A stretch of 64,000 bases of DNA from the NCBI GenBank assembly GCA_902619495.1, contig CACNEM010000002.1, positions 1 through 64,000 of the forward strand, given 5' to 3'. The translations under genes were made by a program, and so were the position numbers. The notes under the pieces are model-generated. The model ran no database searches. It was given only the letters and a program-made list of their open reading frames with translations, and was not told the origin of the DNA. Source of the stretch: an uncultured Pelagibacteraceae bacterium (lineage in GTDB: Bacteria > Pseudomonadota > Alphaproteobacteria > Pelagibacterales > Pelagibacteraceae). This document shows, piece by piece, positions 33,979 to 43,226 of this stretch (its first letter is position 1; the number at the start of each line of letters is the position of its first letter).

Positions 33979-35357
33979 TTAATATCCTTTTTATATTTTT
34001 TTATCATTGATTTAACATTAATTACAGATGTTCCTCCATGAGATTTTTTTGCATTCATAGAATTTTTTACATCAAATACTTTCAAAACACTTTTATCTAA
34101 ATCTTTATAAAATTTTTTGACTTCTTCTAAATTTAATTCAGACAACATCTTTTTGTTTTTTTCTGCGTAATTAACAAGTTTTGCTGAAATAGCATAAGAC
34201 TCTCTAAATGATAAATTTTTATTTTTAACAAGGTAGTCTGCAAAATCAGTTGCTGTTGTGTAACCTTGGTTAGCCATAAAAAGCATATTTGTTTTATTAG
34301 CATTTACAGAACTGATTAATTCAACACTCATAGTTAGAGTATCTTTCAAAGTATCGTAGCCACCAAAAACTAACTCTTTGTCATCCTGCATATCTTTAAA
34401 ATATGACATGGGAAGACCTTTCATTATTGTAAGCATTGCATTTAACTTTCCATAATTAATCCCAACTTTTCCTCTTATTAGTTCTGCAGGATCTGGATTC
34501 TTTTTTTGTGGCATAATTGATGATCCTGTAAGCATATTGTCTTTGAATGAAATTAAATTGAAGGCATCAGAATTATAAATAATAAAATCTTCAGCCAATC
34601 TAGACAAGTGCATCGCACACACAGCACACGCATACAAAAAATCGATTGCAAAATCTCTGTCGGATACAGAGTCTATAGAATTATCTGTAGGTTTTTTAAA
34701 ACCAAGTTTTTTTGCAGTATAAGTCCTATCTATCTTATAAGAAGTCCCTGAAAGTGCAGCGGATCCAAGTGGACACTCATTTAAAAGTTCAAGATTATTC
34801 TCAAATCTTTGTTTATCTCTTTTTAACATTTCATAGTATGACAACAAATAATGTGCGAATGAAATAGGTTGTGCATTTTTTAAATGTGTCAATCCAGGCA
34901 TAATCGTATCTGTATTTTTTTCAGCTTTTTTTATTAAATTTTTCATAATAACTGAAATGTCTTTTATAATTTCATTTGATGCTTTTTTTATCCATAATTT
35001 AAAATCAGTTACAACCTGATCATTTCTAGATCTAGCGGTATGCATAAATCCAGCTGAGGGACCAATGATTTCGAATAGAGCTTTTTCTATATTTAAATGA
35101 ATGTCCTCATATTTTTCTTTAAATTCAAAACTACCATTATCTATTTGGGCCTTGATCTTTTTAAGTCCATTTAAGATTTTGTTACCATCCTCGCTTTTAA
35201 TGATTTTTTGTTTCATTAGCATCTGTGTATGAACAATAGATGCAGCAATATCTTGTTCATAAAGTCTTTTATCAATATGAATTGAAGACCCAATCTTTAG
35301 AAAAGATTGAGACGTTTTGCTTTTAAATCTATTTGACCAAATTGTTTTATTTTTCAT
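33975..35357 (-). CDS. argH: argininosuccinate lyase
   Basis: MHTARSRNDQVVTDFKLW, GSSIMPQKKNPDPAELIRG. Confidence 0.97.
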   Translation of the reverse strand: MKNKTIWSNRFKSKTSQSFLKIGSSIHIDKRLYEQDIAASIVHTQMLMKQKIIKSEDGNKILNGLKKIKAQIDNGSFEFKEKYEDIHLNIEKALFEIIGPSAGFMHTARSRNDQVVTDFKLWIKKASNEIIKDISVIMKNLIKKAEKNTDTIMPGLTHLKNAQPISFAHYLLSYYEMLKRDKQRFENNLELLNECPLGSAALSGTSYKIDRTYTAKKLGFKKPTDNSIDSVSDRDFAIDFLYACAVCAMHLSRLAEDFIIYNSDAFNLISFKDNMLTGSSIMPQKKNPDPAELIRGKVGINYGKLNAMLTIMKGLPMSYFKDMQDDKELVFGGYDTLKDTLTMSVELISSVNANKTNMLFMANQGYTTATDFADYLVKNKNLSFRESYAISAKLVNYAEKNKKMLSELNLEEVKKFYKDLDKSVLKVFDVKNSMNAKKSHGGTSVINVKSMIKKYKKDIK

Positions 35358-35387
35358 TTTACTGTGTTATTTCTAATTTAAATTAAT

Positions 35388-35915
35388 ATGAAAATTAGTA
35401 AATCTTTTAAAATCTATATTCACATAATAGTTTTATCTCTCTTAAGCAATAATCTACTTGGGGCAGAAGATTTTTCAAAAAATGTTGTTATTCATGAAAA
35501 ACCAGTAACTATTAAAGAAATAAAATTTAAAGACTCTGATCTTCTGGATGTCGATTTAACTAACAAAAAAGGCAATATCATGATTATTAATTTTTGGGCA
35601 ACTTGGTGTGCTCCTTGTAAAAGAGAAATGCCTTCACTTGAAAAGCTTACTTTCAAATATCCTGAAATAAAAGTCTTTGCAGTTAATACTGAAAAACCAA
35701 ATAAAATAAGGACAAGAGACTTTTTTAGAAGTGTTGGAGTGACTACATTAAATACCTACTACGACCCAGATCTTAGCTTAGTTAAAACTTTTAAACTGAG
35801 AGGCCTTCCTACAAGCATACTGATAGATAAAAATGGAGAAGAATTTGGAAGAGTTATAGGCGAGGTAGATTTTGCTAGTGAGGATTTCTTAAATTTAATG
35901 AAGAAGTATATTTAG
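35388..35915 (+). CDS. TlpA-like thioredoxin-fold protein, exported
   Basis: Signal-like N-terminus; NFWATWCAPCKREMPSLEKL. Confidence 0.88.
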   Translation: MKISKSFKIYIHIIVLSLLSNNLLGAEDFSKNVVIHEKPVTIKEIKFKDSDLLDVDLTNKKGNIMIINFWATWCAPCKREMPSLEKLTFKYPEIKVFAVNTEKPNKIRTRDFFRSVGVTTLNTYYDPDLSLVKTFKLRGLPTSILIDKNGEEFGRVIGEVDFASEDFLNLMKKYI

Positions 35916-36112
35916 TCCTTAAAAAAATAAGCCAATAAAACCAAAACAATTATTGCAATAAATTGCAAAAGGACTCTAAGCTGCATTAGTTTATTGGAAT
36001 ATTTTTTACTAGTACTCCCACCTTTAAATAAAGTATAAATACCCATTATTAAAACAATGGCAACAGCACCCAATAAAGTGAAACCAATAAAATTAAATAA
36101 AAAATCAGACAT
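35912..36112 (-). CDS. HIG1-domain-like two-TM protein
   Basis: 66 aa, two TM segments, similar to the hypoxia-induced/HIG1 family. Confidence 0.7.
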   Translation of the reverse strand: MSDFLFNFIGFTLLGAVAIVLIMGIYTLFKGGSTSKKYSNKLMQLRVLLQFIAIIVLVLLAYFFKD

Positions 36113-36127
36113 TGATATTTTATCTAT

Positions 36128-36784
36128 ATGACCTTTTCGTTAAATACAATTATTTTAGAGCCGCTTTCGAGAGAAAAACCTAAAAACGCTGTAATACTTT
36201 GCCACGGATATGGAGGCGACGGTAAGGATATATCTATCCTTGCAAGTTATTGGAGAGCTCATTTGACAGAAACAATTTTTATTTGTCCTGACGCACCTGA
36301 AAAATGTGCAGCAAGTCCGACAGGATATCAATGGTTTGATTTAATGGATCAAAACCACGAACAAATTTTATCTAAGTCTCTAGTAGCTGAAAGTAAACTT
36401 AATAAACTAATAGATGAAGTTAAGAAAAAATATAATTTAAAAGCAAATGAAATTATCATTGGAGGTTTTAGTCAGGGTTGCATGATAACTTTGCAAACAG
36501 GAATTAAAAGAAAAGATACTATAAATTCTATTCTTGGTTACTCTGGAAGAATAATAAGCACAGATCACCTTTCTAAAAATATAATTTCTAGACCTAATAT
36601 AATCTTAATGCATGGAGATCTTGATCAAGTTGTTCCAATAGAATCACTGTTAGAGGCAAAAGAATTTTTTGGAAAAAATAATTATGAAATTGAAACAAAA
36701 ATATTTAAAAAATGTGAACATCGTATACCAACAGAGGGGTCAAGTTTGGGTCTTCAATTCATAAAAAAACATTTTAATTTATAA
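36128..36784 (+). CDS. phospholipase/carboxylesterase family alpha/beta hydrolase
   Basis: LCHGYGGDGKDI, GGFSQGCMITLQTG, MHGDLDQVVP. Confidence 0.9.
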   Translation: MTFSLNTIILEPLSREKPKNAVILCHGYGGDGKDISILASYWRAHLTETIFICPDAPEKCAASPTGYQWFDLMDQNHEQILSKSLVAESKLNKLIDEVKKKYNLKANEIIIGGFSQGCMITLQTGIKRKDTINSILGYSGRIISTDHLSKNIISRPNIILMHGDLDQVVPIESLLEAKEFFGKNNYEIETKIFKKCEHRIPTEGSSLGLQFIKKHFNL

Positions 36785-36845
36785 CTATTTTACCTGTAAC
36801 ATAATTATAACTTGATAAAATTTTTCTTATCAGTTAACTTTCAGT

Positions 36846-37415
36846 ATGATTATTTCTTCTGCAGATAAAGTCCCGTTAGAAAAATGCCCGGCATTAGTTC
36901 TTAATGCTGATTTTAGACCTTTGAGTTATTATCCGCTTTCTATTTGGTGTTGGCAAGATGCAGTTAAGTCAGTTTTTTTAGATAGGGTAAGTATTGTTTC
37001 GAATTACAAAAGAAAAATTAGAAGTCCATCATTTGAGATGAATCTGCCAAGTGTAATAGCTTTAAAAAATTTTATTCAACCATCGAAAAATCCAAACTTC
37101 ACAAGATTTAATGTTTTTTTGAGAGACAAGTTTACTTGCCAATATTGTGGAGATAAAAAAGATTTAACTTTTGACCACCTTCTTCCAAAATCTAAAGGCG
37201 GCCTTACAGACTGGAACAACGTAGTTACAGCTTGTTCAAGTTGTAACGTAAAAAAAGGTGGTAAACTTTATAAAGACTGTGATTTAAAATTAACCAATAA
37301 GCCTTACGCTCCTACTGTAGAAGATCTTCACAGAAATGGTAGAAATTTTCCGCCTAATTTTTTACACGAAAGTTGGATGGACTATCTTTATTGGGATATC
37401 GAATTAGAACCGTAA
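36846..37415 (+). CDS. HNH endonuclease
   Basis: FTCQYCGDKKDLTFDHLLPKSKGGLTDWNNVVTACSSCNVKKG. Confidence 0.9.
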   Translation: MIISSADKVPLEKCPALVLNADFRPLSYYPLSIWCWQDAVKSVFLDRVSIVSNYKRKIRSPSFEMNLPSVIALKNFIQPSKNPNFTRFNVFLRDKFTCQYCGDKKDLTFDHLLPKSKGGLTDWNNVVTACSSCNVKKGGKLYKDCDLKLTNKPYAPTVEDLHRNGRNFPPNFLHESWMDYLYWDIELEP

Positions 37416-37949
37416 TTAAATTTTTTCAGAAATTGTAATAGCTATTCTAGATGAGGTTTTGATAACTTTATCTAACACCCCGAATAAACCTTTTTTGGTT
37501 GCGCCATTGTCATAAGCTATATCTTTATGATCAAGTTCATCTTGTCTAAATTTCATAATTTTCTTTTTCAATTCCTCTTCATCTTTTCCAAGTTTATATG
37601 TTTGGTCTTTGTAATGACCGTCGATTACTTCTTCAACAGAAGCAGTACATAACATAGCTGCTCTCTCACCGAGCATCGCAGTTCCAAAACCTAGAGTAAC
37701 TCCCATTAAATCCCAGAGAGGTAAAAGTTTAGTTGGCTGAATGTTTCTCTTTTTAATTTCATTATCAAAGTATTCATAATGCTCCCTTTCATGCTCTTTC
37801 ATTTCTTCAATCTTTCTTTTTAAAGAAGCATTTTGTTTAAAAGTTTTTAGAGCAAGTAATTGACCTTCGTAAATTTTGATAGCACCACGTTCTCCGGCAT
37901 GATCTACTCTTATAATTTCTTCTAAAGTTTTTTTATTTGTTTTTTCCAT
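37416..37949 (-). CDS. coq7: 3-demethoxyubiquinol hydroxylase
   Basis: RVDHAGERGAIKIYEGQL, EHEREHY, FRQDELDHKDIA di-iron motifs. Confidence 0.93.
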   Translation of the reverse strand: MEKTNKKTLEEIIRVDHAGERGAIKIYEGQLLALKTFKQNASLKRKIEEMKEHEREHYEYFDNEIKKRNIQPTKLLPLWDLMGVTLGFGTAMLGERAAMLCTASVEEVIDGHYKDQTYKLGKDEEELKKKIMKFRQDELDHKDIAYDNGATKKGLFGVLDKVIKTSSRIAITISEKI

Positions 37950-38418
37950 AATTTTTAATTACCTTAATCATAATACCACTTAACAGTATCGATATAACTG
38001 TATTTATTGTAGCAAGGGAAAGTCCAAAAAACCTAAAAGTTACGTCTTTACAGCTTATCGGAGTTTTATTCTGAAGTTGTTTTAGCAAATCTTCTTTAGA
38101 AATATCTCCACCAGATGAACCCAAATCGCATACAAAAGACTCGTTAAAAAATCCTTGTTCAATCCCTACATGGTAAAAAGAAACTACTGAACCAAAAATA
38201 AAAAATAATAGCACAATACCAGCAATTATTTTTTCAAATTTATTAAGTATAAATATTAACGAAATAAGTATTAAAGAAGCTAAATAAGGTATCCTCTCAA
38301 TTAGGCATAAATTACAAGGTTCATGTCCTAATAAGTATTGAATGAAATAAGCTACAGCCAAAGATAAAAAACTAAAGGCTAATATACTGTTTAAAATTAA
38401 CTTGTTGTTACTCAACAT
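37933..38418 (-). CDS. DsbB-like disulfide bond formation protein (start set at MLSNNK, TAATG-coupled to upstream gene)
   Basis: GHEPCNLCLIERIPYL with four TM segments; start codon overlaps the stop of 38418..39032. Confidence 0.85.
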   Translation of the reverse strand: MLSNNKLILNSILAFSFLSLAVAYFIQYLLGHEPCNLCLIERIPYLASLILISLIFILNKFEKIIAGIVLLFFIFGSVVSFYHVGIEQGFFNESFVCDLGSSGGDISKEDLLKQLQNKTPISCKDVTFRFFGLSLATINTVISILLSGIMIKVIKNYGKNK

Positions 38419-39032
38419 TAGGTGAAAATTATATAAAGGACGACAGCTAAAACCACAATAAGAATTCCAGTTAAAGTAAACCATAGCGCACCTCTTTTCT
38501 CGATGAAATCACCAAATTTTTTACCAAAAAGAAATGTTAAATAAGAAACTAAGAAAAATCTTAGCCCCCTAGTAAATAAACATATAAAGAAAAATACTGG
38601 AAGATTATAGGCAATCACTCCACTCGTAATTGTAAAAACTTTAAAAGGAAGAGGGGTAAAGCCAGCTAAAAACATAATTCCAAGCCAAGCTAAAAATCCA
38701 CCTTTTGTAGACATCTTATCTTGCATCTCAAAAACTTTTTCCTCGTACCCATAAAATTCAATAATGACCATCGATGCATCTAAAAAGAAAACTCCTAACA
38801 TATATCCAAATAGCCCTCCTAATACTGATCCAGTTGTAGCTATAAGAAATATCTTCAGATAATCTTCTCTCTTTGCCACCACCATTGGAACAATCATTAA
38901 GTCAGGTGGAACTGGAAAAAAGAAACTTTCGATAAATGCCACAAAACCTAATAAAGGCTTTGAAAATTTATGTCTAGCAAGCTCAACGCATCTATCGTAT
39001 AATTTTTTTAAAATCATGAATTTAAAATGCAC
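38418..39032 (-). CDS. YqaA/DedA-like SNARE-associated family membrane protein
   Basis: FIESFFFPVPPDLMIVPMV, GSVLGGLFGYMLG, AGFTPLPFKVFTITSGV. Confidence 0.85.
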   Translation of the reverse strand: MHFKFMILKKLYDRCVELARHKFSKPLLGFVAFIESFFFPVPPDLMIVPMVVAKREDYLKIFLIATTGSVLGGLFGYMLGVFFLDASMVIIEFYGYEEKVFEMQDKMSTKGGFLAWLGIMFLAGFTPLPFKVFTITSGVIAYNLPVFFFICLFTRGLRFFLVSYLTFLFGKKFGDFIEKRGALWFTLTGILIVVLAVVLYIIFT

Positions 39033-39201
39033 AATCCTTAGGTATCTGGCAAGTTTAATATTATCTACAGTTGCTATTTATTCAATCGTTATAGTTGCAG
39101 GAATGTTTGGTGCTGATTACGGTTTTTCACCAGAGGGAACATTTATTATTTGGATTTTGATGGCTATTTTAATTAATCAAAGCGTAACGTGGAAAAAATA
39201 A
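39016..39201 (+). CDS. small two-TM hypothetical protein
   Basis: 61-aa ORF, hydrophobic; abuts the next CDS. Confidence 0.5.
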   Translation: MNLKCTILRYLASLILSTVAIYSIVIVAGMFGADYGFSPEGTFIIWILMAILINQSVTWKK

Positions 39202-40251
39202 ATGTCTAAGCCAGTAGATCTAAAAACTGTAAAAATTTTTGAGCCTTTAAAAACAAAACCATCTTTTGAAAACAAAATTTTTAATACATTAAATGCTGAT
39301 GAGGTTTACGATGTTTTATCTAGACATTCTAATGAAACGGTAACTTTATGGTTTAAATTGCAGCAATCATGGTGCAATAACGCTTATAGGACGTTTAAAG
39401 ATTATGATAGTTACTTAATTTTAGTTTATTTAATCAATACTGTATTTCAAAAATATTCAGATCGTTTTCAGTATTTGTCCTATACAGAATTTTATGAAAA
39501 AAATGAGCTTTTGATTGATAAAATTAACTTAATTGAAATTTCAAACGAATTAAATATTCCTAAGGAAACTATAAGGAGAAAAGTAAATTTTTTACAAAGC
39601 CAAAACATTATATTTAGAAAAGGAAAATCAATTTTCTTCAATAGAAAGATAACAGAACTTCAAAGACCAGCTAATTCAAAAAAATTTATGGCTAATTTTT
39701 TAGAAAAAACTAGTCACATTCTCTCAAAAGAATCTTGGTTTGGTAGAGCATTTTCAAAAGAGGAAATAGAAGCATTTATTGATAAATATTTTACAATATG
39801 CTGGCAACATTGGTTTAGAATGCAAATTCCTTTTTTAGTTAGACATAGATCCTTTTTTGGTGACTTAGAAACTTGGAATGTATGGGGTGCAATAGGTATC
39901 TCACAATTTACCGATTATTCAAAACAAGTAAAAAGCAGAGTTGTTGAAGATCCGAGAACTTACGCTGACCTATACTTGCACCTTTTAAGGCATACTCCTA
40001 AAAATGGAATTAACGCCTCTTCTATTTCAGAAATTTCAACAATCCCAAGAGCTACAGTAATTAGAAAATTAAAGTATCTTACAAAGGAAAAGTTAGTAAC
40101 GAAAAATAAAAAACTAGAATATATGCTTTTACCTTCTCCCAAAAATATTAAATCTTTCGAACAAAACTATATGCATAACCAAAAGCATAAAGCTGGTTTT
40201 GTAACTGTAATTTTCGACCTCATGAAAAACTCTTCATTCAAAGTAGAATAG
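39202..40251 (+). CDS. hypothetical protein with two winged-helix-like segments
   Basis: IPKETIRRKVNFLQSQNIIFRKGKSIFF and IPRATVIRKLKYLTKEKLVTKNKKLEYML. Confidence 0.65.
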   Translation: MSKPVDLKTVKIFEPLKTKPSFENKIFNTLNADEVYDVLSRHSNETVTLWFKLQQSWCNNAYRTFKDYDSYLILVYLINTVFQKYSDRFQYLSYTEFYEKNELLIDKINLIEISNELNIPKETIRRKVNFLQSQNIIFRKGKSIFFNRKITELQRPANSKKFMANFLEKTSHILSKESWFGRAFSKEEIEAFIDKYFTICWQHWFRMQIPFLVRHRSFFGDLETWNVWGAIGISQFTDYSKQVKSRVVEDPRTYADLYLHLLRHTPKNGINASSISEISTIPRATVIRKLKYLTKEKLVTKNKKLEYMLLPSPKNIKSFEQNYMHNQKHKAGFVTVIFDLMKNSSFKVE

Positions 40252-40265
40252 GAACTTACAAAATT

Positions 40266-41111
40266 ATGGAAATCGTAACTACAATAGCACCCGTTTGTCT
40301 TGCCGTAATAATGTTCGGTTTAGGTCTTGGCTTAACGATTGGAGATTTTACAAGAGTGCTTAAAAACCCAAGAGATTTCCTAGTAGGTTTTTTATGTCAG
40401 GTTATTTTGCTTCCAATAATTGCTTTTATTTTAATTAGTATTATTTCACTACCACCAGAAATAGCTCTAGGAGTAATGGTAATTGCTGCAGCACCAGGAG
40501 GAGTAACCTCAAATATTCTTACTAAGTTTGCCGATGGAGACGTTGCTTTATCAGTTAGTTTAACTGCAATTGTCAGTTTATTAAGTATTCTCATCGTTCC
40601 TTTGATAGTTTTTAATTCTGCCGAATTTTTAGGGATTGAAACAGCAAAAGATATATCAATGCTCAATATTGCAATGAAGATGTTCCTTGTAGTAACGGTT
40701 CCTGTTATTTTTGGAATGATTGTTAGAAGTTTAATGACTAATTTTATTATTTCTAAAACTCTTATTATTCAAAGATTATCAGTAATTTTATTCTTAATAG
40801 TATTTATTGCAATTTGGGTAGAGGAATGGGACAGAATTGTTTCTTATATTACAAGAGCAGGTTTAATAGCTTTCATTTTGAATATGACTATGATTTTTGT
40901 TGGATATTATGTTGCAAAATTTTGGACATCGGGTATCGCACAAAGAAAATGTATTTCATTAGAATGTGGCTTACAAAATGGAACTTTAGCAGTGTTTGTA
41001 ACTACACAATTATTTGATGATATTGTATTCATGGTACCAACAGCAGCGTATGCTTTAATAATGTTTTGTACCTCTATTATTTTTGTTCTCATAGTAAGAA
41101 AAATCAATTAG
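40266..41111 (+). CDS. bile acid:sodium symporter family protein
   Basis: PGGVTSNILTKFADGDVALSVSLTAIVSL, ECGLQNGTLAVFV. Confidence 0.9.
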   Translation: MEIVTTIAPVCLAVIMFGLGLGLTIGDFTRVLKNPRDFLVGFLCQVILLPIIAFILISIISLPPEIALGVMVIAAAPGGVTSNILTKFADGDVALSVSLTAIVSLLSILIVPLIVFNSAEFLGIETAKDISMLNIAMKMFLVVTVPVIFGMIVRSLMTNFIISKTLIIQRLSVILFLIVFIAIWVEEWDRIVSYITRAGLIAFILNMTMIFVGYYVAKFWTSGIAQRKCISLECGLQNGTLAVFVTTQLFDDIVFMVPTAAYALIMFCTSIIFVLIVRKIN

Positions 41112-41124
41112 ATTATCTAAAAAA

Positions 41125-41211
41125 GGGCGAATGGTGGAACTGGTAGACGCGCCGGACTCAAAATCCGGTGGTAGCAATACCTTGAGAGTTCGAGTCTCTC
41201 TTCGCCCACCA
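41125..41211 (+). tRNA. tRNA-Leu (anticodon CAA)
   Basis: Acceptor stem GGGCGAA/TTCGCCC, anticodon loop CTCAAAA, T-loop GTTCGAGTC, encoded CCA. Confidence 0.95.
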
Positions 41212-41215
41212 AGTT

Positions 41216-42892
41216 ATGGATATAAGTAAATTAAATAGCTTAGTTGAACTTTACTTTAAAAAGTCAGAAGAAGTTGAGGGTAAAAGACCATTTTTAAAAT
41301 GGCTTAAACCTGACAAACGAACTTATAATTGGGAAGATGTAACTGAAAGAATTTATAAACTTACCGCAAAAATTAAATCGTTAATAAAACAAGGTGATAG
41401 ATGTTTAATACTTTCTGAGAATAGACCATATTGGTTAATGACCGATATCGCTATTATGAATGCGGGTGGTATTTCAGTTCCTATTTTTACAACTTATTCT
41501 GCAAACGATTATGAATATATTTTAAATGATTGTAAGCCCTCATTGATATTTGTGTCAAATCAAGATCAATTCAATAAAATTAAAAACTTTATAAATAGCG
41601 ATGTTAAGAAAATAATATCTTTTGAAGAAATAGATACTGAAAGTTTAAAAATCAAAGAAATTCTAGATGAAGAAATAAATGAAAAAATAGTAAATAAAGA
41701 TTTAAAAAGAAGTTTGCCTGCTTGTATAATTTACACTTCAGGAACATCAGGAAATCCTAAAGGAGTTGTTTTAAGTCATGGTGGTATTCTGTCAAACTGT
41801 GAAGGAGCAGTTGAGTTACTAGAAATTTTAATTAAAAAAAAAGATCCAGTATTTTTGACTTGGTTACCTTTATCGCATTCTTATGAACACACAGTTCAAT
41901 TCATACAAATCATAGTTGGGGCAAAAGTTTTTTATGCCGAAAGTTTAGAAAAACTGATCTCCAATATGGGAGCAGCAAAACCTACAATCATGACAGCCGT
42001 TCCCAGATTCTATCAAAATCTTTTTACAAAAATAAATATGAATTTTGAGAAGCAATCTGGATTTAAAAGAAAAGTTATAAATCAAACTCTAAACCTAGGT
42101 AAAAAAATACTCAAAAAAGAAGAATTAAAATTAAGCGAAAAAATCACTAATTTTTTGTGTGAAAAATTAGTTAGAAAAAAAATTAGAAATCAGTTTGGAG
42201 GAAATCTTCAAGCCTTCGTATCTGGGGGTGGGGCTTTGGATCAAAATATTGGAGAATTTTTAAATGCAGTTGGTTTACCCACGCTGCAAGGATACGGCCT
42301 AACCGAGGCTTCTCCGGTCGTAAGCTGTAATTTACCAGATTTAGTCAAGGTCGAATCAGTAGGACCTCCGTTTAGGACCAATAAAGTCAAAATAGCAGAA
42401 GATGGAGAAATACTTATTAAGGGTGAAAACGTTATGTTGGGGTATTGGAATTTAAAAGAAGAAACAGAAAAAGTAATTAAAGATGGATGGCTTCATACAG
42501 GTGACATAGGTGAACTCGATAAAAATAATTATTTAAAAATTACAGATAGAAAAAAAGATATCATTGTAAATCTTGGTGGAGATAATATTTCTCCAAGCAA
42601 AGTGGAAAATATTTTATGTTTAAATGAAAATATTAAACAATCGTTTGTTTATGGAGACAAAAAAAATTATTTAGTTGCATTAATCGTAAGTGAAAAAGAA
42701 AATAGTAAAGAAAAAATTAAACTCATAATTGAAAATATAAATAAAAGTTTAACTTTAATTGAAAAAATTAAAAAATTTATCGTAATTAATGATGAATTTA
42801 CAATTGAAAACGGAATGCTTACACCAACTTTAAAGTTAAAAAGAAAAGAAATAATTAAAAATTATAAACAACAACTAGAAAATCTTTATTAA
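41216..42892 (+). CDS. long-chain acyl-CoA synthetase (AMP-forming)
   Basis: IIYTSGTSGNPKGVVLSHGG, GYGLTEASPVVS, GWLHTGDIGELD. Confidence 0.92.
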   Translation: MDISKLNSLVELYFKKSEEVEGKRPFLKWLKPDKRTYNWEDVTERIYKLTAKIKSLIKQGDRCLILSENRPYWLMTDIAIMNAGGISVPIFTTYSANDYEYILNDCKPSLIFVSNQDQFNKIKNFINSDVKKIISFEEIDTESLKIKEILDEEINEKIVNKDLKRSLPACIIYTSGTSGNPKGVVLSHGGILSNCEGAVELLEILIKKKDPVFLTWLPLSHSYEHTVQFIQIIVGAKVFYAESLEKLISNMGAAKPTIMTAVPRFYQNLFTKINMNFEKQSGFKRKVINQTLNLGKKILKKEELKLSEKITNFLCEKLVRKKIRNQFGGNLQAFVSGGGALDQNIGEFLNAVGLPTLQGYGLTEASPVVSCNLPDLVKVESVGPPFRTNKVKIAEDGEILIKGENVMLGYWNLKEETEKVIKDGWLHTGDIGELDKNNYLKITDRKKDIIVNLGGDNISPSKVENILCLNENIKQSFVYGDKKNYLVALIVSEKENSKEKIKLIIENINKSLTLIEKIKKFIVINDEFTIENGMLTPTLKLKRKEIIKNYKQQLENLY

Positions 42893-43022
42893 AAATTAAA
42901 TTAAAACTAATTTAATTTGCTTAAAAAAACATTGATATTACTAACTTTTTTTAATTTTTTTAAAAATTAAAAAAATAATTAAAAAATTAAATTTTGAATC
43001 AATTTTGTAAATTAATTTATGT

Positions 43023-43053
43023 TTGACATGAATTTTTAATTAATTAATGTAAT
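43023..43053 (+). promoter_or_regulatory. putative sigma70 promoter for the 22-aa basic micropeptide
   Basis: TTGACA 43023-43028, 19 nt spacer, TGTAAT 43048-43053; alternative -10 with shorter spacing possible. Confidence 0.45.
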
Positions 43054-43101
43054 TATTAACAAACGAATCATTAAGATTTGTTTACTAACAAGGGAGAAAA
43101 G

Positions 43102-43170
43102 ATGGCTAAAAGAAGAAAAAAAGCTAAAAAGAAAAAGAAAAAAGCAAAAAAGAGAAGAAGAAGAAGATAG
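43102..43170 (+). CDS. 22-aa protamine-like basic micropeptide (not in supplied ORF track)
   Basis: Own translation MAKRRKKAKKKKKKAKKRRRRR*; AGGGAG Shine-Dalgarno at 43091-43096; upstream TTGACA; strong terminator downstream. Confidence 0.75.
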   Translation: MAKRRKKAKKKKKKAKKRRRRR

Positions 43171-43184
43171 TTTTCTCTTTAACT

Positions 43185-43226
43185 AAACGCCCTTTTTATA
43201 ATTTAAAGTAAAAAGGGCGTTTTTTT
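43185..43226. terminator. intrinsic terminator between convergent genes
   Basis: AAACGCCCTTTTTA / TAAAAAGGGCGTTT perfect 14-bp stem, 10-nt loop, T tract on the plus strand. Confidence 0.85.

Noticed and set aside
36846-37415. HNH endonuclease as part of a defence or mobile element
   Set aside because: Stands alone among housekeeping genes; no methylase, integrase, intron or phage gene nearby; this HNH type is common as a chromosomal single gene.
42893-43022. Dense AT-rich stretch with T/A runs after the acyl-CoA synthetase
   Set aside because: Can fold as TTTTTTTAATTTTT/AAATTAAAAAAA, but base composition alone explains it; at most a weak terminator.
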